From positions 1 to 10,850 of the forward strand of contig JAPLUA010000620.1 of NCBI GenBank assembly GCA_026397855.1: DNA of 10,850 bases. The letters run 5' to 3'. This DNA is from Verrucomicrobiota bacterium (GTDB lineage: Bacteria > Verrucomicrobiota > Verrucomicrobiia > Limisphaerales > UBA8199). Shown here piece after piece: positions 1-7,128 of this stretch; the first letter of the stretch is position 1; each line of letters opens with the position of its first letter. The position numbers were made by a program, and so were the translations under genes. The notes under the pieces were generated by a model. That model did no database searches. It had not been told where the DNA came from and saw only the letters and a list, made by a program, of their open reading frames with translations.

Positions 1-42
1 GCCTAGCCCGGTGGCATTGGAAGCGTGGCACTGGCGTGATTC

Positions 43-104
43 AACGGTAGTGCACCCGTATTGCCCCGGTAGCACTACGGTAGTGCTACTGGGGCACTAC
101 CGTT
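43..104. repeat. Nested inverted repeat (GGTAGTGC/GCACTACC palindrome)
   Basis: The core arms are 63-78 and 80-95, 16 bases each with one mismatch (C/T at position 90) around a single central base. Outer arms 43-53 and 94-104 are exact reverse complements (AACGGTAGTGC with GCACTACCGTT), so the left side carries a small bulge. The word GGTAGTGC appears twice forward (46-53, 79-86) and its complement is also present. No T-tract follows, so it is not a standard intrinsic terminator. It could be a cruciform, a protein-binding palindrome, or an interspersed REP-like element. Confidence 0.75.
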
Positions 105-160
105 GGAACACGCTTGGAGCGCCGGGGAGGCACGGCACCGGGGCCGCCAGGAAGGGCCTT

Positions 161-220
161 GGGGCCGTTTGTTACATTCTCACGGTGGGCCCGCAGCCCG
201 AGAATGTTACAAACGGCTCC
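161..220. repeat. Long inverted repeat, 18-21 bp arms
   Basis: Arms 164-181 and 200-217 are reverse complements with one mismatch. The pairing extends outward to 161 and 220 through one G:T pair. The 18-base loop holds a small GGGC/GCCC helix (187-190 with 196-199). The arms are AT-richer (GTTTGTTACATTCTC) than their surroundings, which suggests an inserted miniature element or a conserved regulatory hairpin. No poly-T follows it. It lies about 235 bases upstream of the start of the first ATPase gene. Confidence 0.75.
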
Positions 221-403
221 AATGGGCTGCACGCGGATAGGGTGCCAGGGCGCTTGCCGGATGGCTCGGGTCTGACATGGAAACGGACGGGTTTTACCTC
301 GGCAGGCAGGGTCCTGGTCATCCCCCGGCTTGAGTTGTGACAAAAACCAGCGGCATTGGACTCCAGGCCTGCGTTACCCCGTCCGCGGCGGCAAATGAAA
401 CGG

Positions 404-432
404 TTGGCATGTCCGTTCCAATTGCCTATCAT
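404..432 (+). promoter_or_regulatory. Predicted sigma70-type promoter of the AAA+ operon
   Basis: TTGGCA (404-409) and TATCAT (427-432) each match the -35 and -10 consensus at five of six positions, with an ideal 17-base spacer. Transcription would start near 439, leaving a leader of about 15 bases that contains the ribosome binding site. The fit with the chosen start codon at 455 makes both assignments more likely. It is predicted from sequence alone, and promoter preferences in this phylum are not well known to me. Confidence 0.55.
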
Positions 433-443
433 TGGACCGAATC

Positions 444-447
444 AGGA
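444..447 (+). promoter_or_regulatory. Ribosome binding site deciding the first ATPase start
   Basis: AGGA lies seven bases before the ATG at 455. The alternative in-frame ATG at 356 has no comparable site and lies upstream of the predicted promoter, so 455 is preferred. Confidence 0.6.
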
Positions 448-454
448 ATGGACC

Positions 455-3400
455 ATGGCTCACGAAGTCTTCCAACTTGCCACAGTTGCCCGGGTTTTAG
501 CCGATCATGTGGAACTGGCTGAGGCGCTCGGGTTCCCTGAGGTCTCGGCGCTGGGCGACACGGAGCGGCGGTGGCGCCCGGCACTGCAGGCCAAGGCCAA
601 GGCGATCCTGGAAGACACCGGGCTGAGTTTAGCCCTGTCGCTGCATCGCAGGCGGATCTCCGTGAAGCCGGAGATACACGAGGTGGAGATTACCCTGGAG
701 CCGCCCAAGCGGTCGCCCGCATGGCAGGAGCCGGTCCTGCTGCGCCTGGCAGTCGTGCGCTGGGTCGAGGAGGGAGACTTGCACCAGGCCTTCATCCCGG
801 CGCTCGGGATCGTGGTTTTTGCCCCCCGGGAGGCCCTGCTGGAGGAACGCATCCGGGCGCATGTCCGGCTGGTTTTGATGGGGCGCCGGAAGAAAGTGGG
901 CCTGTGCGAACTCGCCCGGCTGGCACGCACCCGGTCCCTCAAGGTTGGAACCCTCGAACTGACCGCCAGAATCCCGACCCCCAGGGAGATCGCCCTCAGG
1001 GAGGGTAACGAGCAGGGGGAATCTTCCATCCTGGAGACCCTGGCGGAGGAACTGCCACCCCACACCGTGCGGACGCAGCCGGGCAAGGCGGCCGGGCCGA
1101 AGGCACCGTCAGGGAAGGCCAAGGACGCCGCAGCGGTGCCGCCGCAAGCTTTTGAGATGGAGGCGGAACTGGAGAAGCTGGCCGAAGCGCTGGCCGGTTC
1201 CCGCCGTCGCAGCGTGCTGCTGGTGGGGCCTGCCGGTGCCGGAAAAACGGCCCTCGTGCGCGAGCTGGCGCGCCGGCGCGGCGATTTTGGATTTGGCCAC
1301 ACCCCGTTCTGGTCCACCAGCGGCGCGCGGCTCGTGACGGGGCCGATCGGTTTCGGGATGTGGCAGGAGCGCTGCCGGAAGCTCTGCCGCGAAGCGGCCA
1401 GAGCCCACGCGATCCTGCACCTGGGCAATCTCGGGGAGCTGCTGGAGGTGGGCAAGGCGCAGCGCGGCCAGCAAAGCGTGGGCGGCTTCCTGCGGCCTTC
1501 AATCGCGAGGGGAGAAGTCCTGGCGATTGCGGAATGCACGCCGGAGCAACTCGGTGCTATCGAGCGCCACGACCCCCATCTCCCCGGCGCCTTCGTGCAG
1601 ATCCAGGTTCCGGAGCGCACCGCGGAACAGACGCAGGCCATCCTGCGCAGGGTGTTTGAAACCGCGCCCGGCCGGATTGCGGAAGACAAGGCCGCCGCCT
1701 CCGGGGCAGCGCTTGACCAACTGCAAAGGCTGCATTCGCGATACGCTCTTTATTCCGCAAATCCCGGGCGGCCGATCCGATTCTTGAAAAACCTGCTGTC
1801 CGGCGGCTCCCACGACAAGGCGCTGGCCGAGGCGGAAGTGACAACGGCCTTTTCACGCGAGACCGGCCTCCCGCAGGTGCTGCTCGACGACCGCATCCCG
1901 CTGGACCTGGAGGAAACCCGCTGCTGGTTCAGCAAGCGTCTCATCGGCCAGCCCGAAGCCGTCGCGCGGGTGGTGGACCTGCTTGCGGCCATCAAGGCCC
2001 GCCTGACCCGGCCAAGGAAACCCCTGGCATCCTTTCTCTTTATTGGCCCCACGGGGACGGGCAAAACCGAGCTGGCCAAGGCCCTGGCGGAGTTTCTCTT
2101 CGGGGACGCCGCCCGGCTGGCGCGCTTCGACCTGAACCAGTATAACGATCCGGCCGCGCTGCATCGGCTGATTGGCGGCCCCCTGGCTGGAAGCGCTGAG
2201 GGCCTGCTCACGGCGCGGGTTCGCGAGCAGCCGTTCAGCGTGCTGCTGCTGGACGAGTTCGAGAAAGCAGCCCCGGACTTCTTCGATCTGCTTCTCCAGA
2301 TCCTGGGCGACGGCCGGCTCACCGACGCTTCCGGGCGCGTGGCCAATTTCTGCAACTGCGTGATCGTCATGACCTCCAACCTCGGGGCCCAGGGCTTTCA
2401 GCGCGGACCGTCGGGCTTCCGGGCGGACGGGACGACCATTCCCGACGCGCAGGAGCATTTTACCGCCGCGGTGCGAAAGTTCCTCCGGCCGGAAATCTTC
2501 AATCGCCTGGACGCGGTGGTGCCGTTTCGCCCGCTGCCGCGCGAGGTGGTCCTGGGGATTGCCCGGCGACAGCTCGACCTGCTGGGGCAGCGCGACGGAT
2601 TTCGCCTGCGCCCGGTCCAGTTGCAGATTCTGCCGGAGGTTGCGGAGCATCTCGCCCGGAATGGCTACGACGTGCGGTATGGGGCGCGCCCGTTGAAACG
2701 GGCGATTGAGCGCGAGCTGCTCGCCCCGCTGGCAGAGGCCCTGACCGGGCATTCCGAGGGACGTCCGATTATAGCCCGCGTCAGCGTGGGCCAGAAGAAG
2801 ATCCTGGTTGATGTTAAACCGGCGCAGGCGGCCGATGCGCAATCGGCGGCGGCAGACTCTGCCCGGGCGGCAACAGGGAAACTCGCCGAGGCCATTACGG
2901 CCCAGCGACGGCTCATCACCCGGCTCAAGGGCTGCTCTGCAACCAGTGAGCTGGAGAACCAGTTGGCGATGGGCGAGTCGCTGGCACGCCGGATGGGAAA
3001 GACCGGATGGAAAAACCCGGAACAACAGGCCCGCCTGGACCGGCTCCCGAGGCTGCGCGAATGCCTGGGGGCCATTGCGGCCTTGCAGGAGCGCGCGCGA
3101 CAGCTCGAAACGGAAGCGCTTTCGGCCTTTTACCAACCCGGCCCTCCGGAATCCCCCTTCCCCACCCCGGAGATCGGCAGATTGGAAGCCGAGCGGCAGC
3201 GGCTGCTGCGTGAAGTTTTCCGCCTGGGCATGGAGGAGCCAAACGACATCATTTTGGCGGTTTACAGCGAACACCGGTCCACCCTGCTGGAATTAGCCTC
3301 AGCCTACTGCGGGCTGGCCCGGGAAACCGGCCAGGTCGTCGCCCTCGATTACTTCCTGCCTCCCCCGGGCGGCCGATCCAAAGACAGCAAGGCGATTCGC

Positions 3401-3790
3401 CAAAAGCCCGAGAAACCGAGCCAGCCCCTTGATTCGACACCGGAGAAAATGATCGGCCTGGTGATGCACCTGCGCGGGGATCTCTTCCTGCCCCGCTTCC
3501 GGATGGAGGCCGGCTACCATGTGGTCCAGGATAAGGAGGCCGAGCGGGTGTGCATGGTTGAAACGGCGCTTCCACCCTTCGCGGAATACCAGCCGCCGGA
3601 CGGCATCGAGAGGCAGGGAGCCCTCAAATCCAAGGGCGCACCCCTGCGCCGCCGGTTCAACCGGGAAATGAACTCCGTGGAGGACTCGGCCCTGGGCAGG
3701 CGTCCCTGGCGGGGGATCTCTTTCGAGCGCTGCCTGGCGGAGCTGGTCGAGGAGCACCTCAACAAAACGATACAGGCGGTAACCGGCTGA
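455..3790 (+). CDS. ClpA/B-like double AAA+ ATPase 1 with release-factor-like C-terminus
   Basis: Predicted cytoplasmic, 1111 residues. Residues 1-240 are a non-Clp_N region. AAA+ module 1 has an intact Walker A (258-265, K264), but the Walker B D-E pair is G324-N325, and the arginine-finger site (ERRF in ClpB) reads PGAF (377-380). The linker to module 2 is short, with no ClpB middle domain. Module 2 is complete: IGQ 497-499, Walker A 531-538, D600-E601, sensor 1 N642, arginine finger R684, sensor 2 R745 in GARPLKR. Its pore loop is shortened (574-586, no GYVG motif). Residues 790-1111 are coiled coil followed by a region resembling the release-factor PCRF domain (930-1025, with RFRMEAGYHVVQ at 1014-1025) and tail (RRFNREMNSVED, 1066-1077), without GGQ. 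The AAA+ identity is secure; the release-factor similarity is by eye. An in-frame ATG at 356 would add 33 unlikely residues. The function is unknown; a remodelling or switch ATPase is inferred. Confidence 0.9.
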   Translation: MAHEVFQLATVARVLADHVELAEALGFPEVSALGDTERRWRPALQAKAKAILEDTGLSLALSLHRRRISVKPEIHEVEITLEPPKRSPAWQEPVLLRLAVVRWVEEGDLHQAFIPALGIVVFAPREALLEERIRAHVRLVLMGRRKKVGLCELARLARTRSLKVGTLELTARIPTPREIALREGNEQGESSILETLAEELPPHTVRTQPGKAAGPKAPSGKAKDAAAVPPQAFEMEAELEKLAEALAGSRRRSVLLVGPAGAGKTALVRELARRRGDFGFGHTPFWSTSGARLVTGPIGFGMWQERCRKLCREAARAHAILHLGNLGELLEVGKAQRGQQSVGGFLRPSIARGEVLAIAECTPEQLGAIERHDPHLPGAFVQIQVPERTAEQTQAILRRVFETAPGRIAEDKAAASGAALDQLQRLHSRYALYSANPGRPIRFLKNLLSGGSHDKALAEAEVTTAFSRETGLPQVLLDDRIPLDLEETRCWFSKRLIGQPEAVARVVDLLAAIKARLTRPRKPLASFLFIGPTGTGKTELAKALAEFLFGDAARLARFDLNQYNDPAALHRLIGGPLAGSAEGLLTARVREQPFSVLLLDEFEKAAPDFFDLLLQILGDGRLTDASGRVANFCNCVIVMTSNLGAQGFQRGPSGFRADGTTIPDAQEHFTAAVRKFLRPEIFNRLDAVVPFRPLPREVVLGIARRQLDLLGQRDGFRLRPVQLQILPEVAEHLARNGYDVRYGARPLKRAIERELLAPLAEALTGHSEGRPIIARVSVGQKKILVDVKPAQAADAQSAAADSARAATGKLAEAITAQRRLITRLKGCSATSELENQLAMGESLARRMGKTGWKNPEQQARLDRLPRLRECLGAIAALQERARQLETEALSAFYQPGPPESPFPTPEIGRLEAERQRLLREVFRLGMEEPNDIILAVYSEHRSTLLELASAYCGLARETGQVVALDYFLPPPGGRSKDSKAIRQKPEKPSQPLDSTPEKMIGLVMHLRGDLFLPRFRMEAGYHVVQDKEAERVCMVETALPPFAEYQPPDGIERQGALKSKGAPLRRRFNREMNSVEDSALGRRPWRGISFERCLAELVEEHLNKTIQAVTG

Positions 3791-3792
3791 TG
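3788..3792 (+). promoter_or_regulatory. TGATG stop-start overlap coupling ATPases 1 and 2
   Basis: The TGA of ATPase 1 shares its A with the ATG of ATPase 2. No good Shine-Dalgarno site precedes this ATG (only GGCGG-like bases near 3776), so ATPase 2 probably depends on ribosomes terminating on ATPase 1. This would tie the amounts of the two proteins together. Confidence 0.65.
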
Positions 3793-6700
3793 ATCTTCTC
3801 AATCCCCATTCTCGTGGAGGAGTGCCCGGCAGGGCCGAACCAGGTCCACCCCTTCATCGTGCGTCCGCTCTTCCACCCGGAACCGGTCCAAAGGGCGGAG
3901 AAACTGGGACGGGCATTGAGCAGGCTCACCACCGAGCTGCACAAGTTGCTCCATGATTCAGGCCGGGAGCCCCGCCACGAGCAGCTCGCCGATTGGACCT
4001 TCCACCCGCCCTTCGAGGAAACAACCCTCCAATTGCGACTGGAACTGCCTTCCAGTTCCAGCCTCAGGCGGTTTTTCCTCGTCGGGTACACGGCCCTGAA
4101 CCGCAAACTGTTCTTCACCCCCAGGCTGCCGGACCTGCATTTTGAGGTTCTTCCCGGCCAAGCGCTTGCCGACCGGGCCACGGCGGTTTTCACCCGCCAT
4201 TTCCGTGAGTTGGAAAAGGAAAACGGCGACTCCAACCTGGGCGAGGTTGCCCTTGAAGGCAAAGCGCGGCTGACCACCATCGAAATCTCCATCACCCCCC
4301 CGGCGCTGGCGAAGAAGCCACAGCCGGCCCGGCGCGCCTGGCTGTTCGGGGACGATGAAAAGAAGGACGGAGAACAGGAGCTTCGAAAGACCGGCCGCTC
4401 ATTGCAGTCGCTGTATCCCGATGAGCTGGAGCGCGCCATCGAACGGGAATGCGAGGTTGAGGAGCTGGCGCGATTGCTGGCATCAGCGGACCGACGGCCG
4501 ATCCTGCTGGTCGGGCCGCGTAAAGTCGGCAAGACCACCATCCTGCACGAACTGGCCTGGCAGATGTGCTCCCGGAAAAAGGAGCGCTTCGGCGGCTCCC
4601 GCGAAATCTGGCTGCTCTCCCCCATGCGCCTCATCAGCGGCATGAGTTGCCTGGGCGAGTGGGAAAGCCGCGTGCTCGCTATCCTGGACTATTCGCGGGA
4701 GAAGGACCGGGTGCTCTACTTTGACGATCTGCCCGGCTTGTTCACCGCGGGCATGAGCAGCGCCTCTGACCTGAACGTGGCCCAGGTGCTGCGGCCGGCA
4801 TTGGAAAAGCGCAACGTGCGGCTCATCGCCGAGATCACCCCCGAGGCCTGGCGCGTCTTGCGCGAGCGGGACCGCGCCTTCGCCGACCTTTTCCAGGTCA
4901 TCCCTGTCAACGAATCTCCCGAATCGCAGACCCTCCGCGTCCTCGCCAGCATCGCCCGCCACCTGGAAGACCAATACCAGTGCGAGTTCGGGATCGAGAC
5001 GGTGCCCACGGTCTATGATCTGCACCGGCGGTTTGCCGGGGACGCCGCCTTCCCGGGCAAGGCGGCCGGATTCCTGCGCCGACTTGCCGTGCGGTATGGC
5101 CGGTCCCATATCGGAAGACGCCAGGCCATTGCCGAATTCTGCGAGCAAAGCGGGCTGCAAGCGGCCTTCCTGGACGATTACGATCGCCTGGAGCGTTCAT
5201 CCATTCTCGCGGTTCTCGGCTACGAACTCGCCGGCCAGCCGCAGGTGCTTGAGGCCTTTGCGGATATCCTCCTCACACTCAAGGCCCGGCTCAATGATCC
5301 CCGGCGCCCGCTGGGAACGTTGCTGCTGCTTGGGCCGACAGGGGTCGGCAAGACCGAATCGGCCAAGACCCTGGCCAGGTATCTCTTTGGCAGCGCGGAA
5401 CGGCTGCTGCGCTTCGACATGAACGAATACGTTGATGGCGCCTCCGCCGGCCGCCTGGCGGGCACCCTGGATGAGCCTGAAGGCCTGCTCACCGGCGCCG
5501 TGCGGCGCCAGCCTTTCAGCGTCCTCCTGTTCGATGAAATCGAAAAGGCCGCGCCCGAAGTTTTTGATGTGTTGCTGGCCCTGCTCGACGAGGGGCGCCT
5601 GGCCGACGCCCTGGGCCGGGTGACCGACTTCACCAATACCGTCATCCTGCTCACTTCCAATCTCGGGGTGCGGGAGTCTCACTCACGGCTCGGCTTCGGC
5701 GCAGGCGATTCACCCGAGGCCAACGATGCCTCCTTCGTCGGGGCGGCCGAGAAGTTCTTCCGCCCCGAATTCTTCAACCGGCTCGACCGGGTTATCCCGT
5801 TCCGCTCGCTGGCCCCGGCCCAGCTCGAGGACATTGCCAGGAAACTCATCGCCGGTGTCTTCTCCCGGGATGGGCTGCGGCGGCGCGAATGCCAACTGCG
5901 AATCTCTCGTGGCGCAATGGCCAGGCTGGTGGAGCTGGGCCAGGACCCCCGGCTTGGGGCCCGGGCGCTCAAACGGGTGATCGAACAGGAGGTTGCCCAG
6001 CCGATCGCACAACGCCTTGCGGCGCTCCCCCCGGGCACTCCAACCATCGCCAGCTTCAGCAGGGACGGCAACCGGCTGACCCTCACCATCGAGGAACTGC
6101 GGCCTGTCGTGCGCTCGGTTTTCTGGCCGGAAGCGGCCCAGCAGGCCCAGGCCGCCCGCACATCCAGGCTGATCGAAAGCGCCAATGCCGCCCTGGACCG
6201 GATCGAGGCGGAGGTGGAAACCCACGCCCCTGCCGGCAAAGTCGAGCTGGCAAACCTGCCGCCGGAGTCCGCCCGCTACTTCGCCTGCCGCGAGCAGTTG
6301 AAGAAGGTGGACCGGCTCGTCCACGCGGTTCAGCGGTTTCAATCGCGCCCCCGCAAGAGCGCGGCGGCCGCCCGCGTGTCGAATCCGAAACCGGTCAAAC
6401 AGGCGGTGCGACAGTGGAAATCGGTCAACTCCACGGTGGGACGTCTGCGGGATCGGGTGGAACTGCAGGTGGAGCTCGCGGAGTGGGAAGCGGGTGAATC
6501 GGTTGAGGTGTCCGATTCGCCCCTGCTCGCGCTGTGCCGGGAACTGGCGCTGCTCCAGGCAATGGTCCAACAACCCTGGGATGACCAGCCGCAAGTGCTC
6601 ATTATTCAGCCGGTGGACGAGCAGGACATGAATTTCGTCTGTCGGCTCGCCCAGTTGTATTCTGATTTCTTCAATCATGTCTGGGGCAGCTCGGCCGTCT

Positions 6701-7125
6701 TCCTCTTTGAGCAGAGCGGCAGCGAGGAGCGACTGCTGAAACGGATTTTCGGCGAAGCCACCCCCGGCCCCATACAAGCCCTGTTCCTGAATGGTTTCAA
6801 CCTCCGGCACCTGGCGCCCCCGGGCGCGAACACGCTGCTGGCGCGCCGGGTTGACGGCAGCATGGGAGTTCTGACGACCCACCTGGACGCGGTTGCTTCG
6901 CAGGCTGAGGCGCAAACTGCGGCACAAAACCATCTCCTCGCAAATGCCCATGAGCCCGACACCGGAACGGAAGTCGCGGGCCCGGTGCTGCACATCATCA
7001 ACGAAAACAAGACCATCACCGACTTCCGGACCGGCCTGGCAATCCCCGCCAGTCCGTCGCCGGAGGAGTTTCGATCCCTCGTCTTGTCGGCCCTGCCGCT
7101 GCCTCCCGAGGTCTCATTTTCCTGA
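3790..7125 (+). CDS. ClpA/B-like double AAA+ ATPase 2 with release-factor-like C-terminus
   Basis: 1111 residues, a paralogue of the genes on either side. Residues 1-225 are a divergent N-terminal region with the shared FTPxLxxxxF-like strand (109-118). AAA+ module 1 has Walker A GPRKVGKT (242-249) and an altered Walker B, FDD (D312-D313 in place of D-E); the arginine-finger site reads ADLF (365-368). The pore-loop tyrosine is C287. Module 2 is ClpB-like and complete: Walker A 515-522, D582-E583, sensor 1 N624, arginine finger R664, sensor 2 R725 in GARALKR. The GYVGYEEGG loop is replaced by a short acidic TLDEPEG (559-565). Residues 771-1111 are a helical region, then a PCRF-like strand-helix-strand unit (937-1020) and a tail with TITDFRTG (1075-1082), recalling the VTDHRTG tail of RF1/RF2. 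No GGQ is present. No signal peptide or membrane segment is visible. The substrate is unknown; co-assembly with its neighbours is inferred. Confidence 0.9.
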   Translation: MIFSIPILVEECPAGPNQVHPFIVRPLFHPEPVQRAEKLGRALSRLTTELHKLLHDSGREPRHEQLADWTFHPPFEETTLQLRLELPSSSSLRRFFLVGYTALNRKLFFTPRLPDLHFEVLPGQALADRATAVFTRHFRELEKENGDSNLGEVALEGKARLTTIEISITPPALAKKPQPARRAWLFGDDEKKDGEQELRKTGRSLQSLYPDELERAIERECEVEELARLLASADRRPILLVGPRKVGKTTILHELAWQMCSRKKERFGGSREIWLLSPMRLISGMSCLGEWESRVLAILDYSREKDRVLYFDDLPGLFTAGMSSASDLNVAQVLRPALEKRNVRLIAEITPEAWRVLRERDRAFADLFQVIPVNESPESQTLRVLASIARHLEDQYQCEFGIETVPTVYDLHRRFAGDAAFPGKAAGFLRRLAVRYGRSHIGRRQAIAEFCEQSGLQAAFLDDYDRLERSSILAVLGYELAGQPQVLEAFADILLTLKARLNDPRRPLGTLLLLGPTGVGKTESAKTLARYLFGSAERLLRFDMNEYVDGASAGRLAGTLDEPEGLLTGAVRRQPFSVLLFDEIEKAAPEVFDVLLALLDEGRLADALGRVTDFTNTVILLTSNLGVRESHSRLGFGAGDSPEANDASFVGAAEKFFRPEFFNRLDRVIPFRSLAPAQLEDIARKLIAGVFSRDGLRRRECQLRISRGAMARLVELGQDPRLGARALKRVIEQEVAQPIAQRLAALPPGTPTIASFSRDGNRLTLTIEELRPVVRSVFWPEAAQQAQAARTSRLIESANAALDRIEAEVETHAPAGKVELANLPPESARYFACREQLKKVDRLVHAVQRFQSRPRKSAAAARVSNPKPVKQAVRQWKSVNSTVGRLRDRVELQVELAEWEAGESVEVSDSPLLALCRELALLQAMVQQPWDDQPQVLIIQPVDEQDMNFVCRLAQLYSDFFNHVWGSSAVFLFEQSGSEERLLKRIFGEATPGPIQALFLNGFNLRHLAPPGANTLLARRVDGSMGVLTTHLDAVASQAEAQTAAQNHLLANAHEPDTGTEVAGPVLHIINENKTITDFRTGLAIPASPSPEEFRSLVLSALPLPPEVSFS

Positions 7126-7128
7126 CCT

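Larger units (their letters stand above)
1..403. other. Non-coding region upstream of the AAA+ operon
   Basis: I see no credible gene in this stretch. The short open frames that cross it translate through two large inverted repeats, resemble no family I recognise, and are no more convincing on one strand than on the other. It holds the two hairpin-forming repeats annotated separately and then about 180 bases with no structure that I can recognise. A 9-base word, GGCATTGGA, occurs at 13-21 and again at 352-360; with two copies only, this may be chance. The stretch lies just upstream of a promoter-like site and may hold the end of a neighbouring transcription unit beyond the left edge. Confidence 0.6.

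Noticed and set aside
11..340. Possible 109-residue gene in the upstream region
   Set aside because: It translates both inverted repeats, has no recognisable similarity or ribosome binding site, and competes with equally long frames on the other strand.
356..454. N-terminal extension of ATPase 1 from the ATG at 356
   Set aside because: No ribosome binding site, the codons run through the predicted promoter, the residues look random, and the ATG at 455 has AGGA seven bases upstream.
1340..1357. IGF sequence in ATPase 1 (298-300) as a ClpP-docking loop
   Set aside because: It sits in the module 1 pore-loop position, not in the module 2 loop that contacts ClpP; no ClpP gene is present.
1853..3274. 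Long open frame on the minus strand (473 residues)
   Set aside because: It is antisense to a clear AAA+ coding sequence in GC-rich DNA where stop codons are rare; the protein has no recognisable domain.
3494..3790. A functional release factor with GGQ motif in the ATPase 1 tail
   Set aside because: No GGQ is found in either C-terminal extension, and the distance between the PCRF-like part and the tail is too short to hold the catalytic domain.
5710..6993. Long open frame on the minus strand (427 residues)
   Set aside because: Antisense to ATPase 2, with the same GC-rich codon artefact and no domain or start signal.
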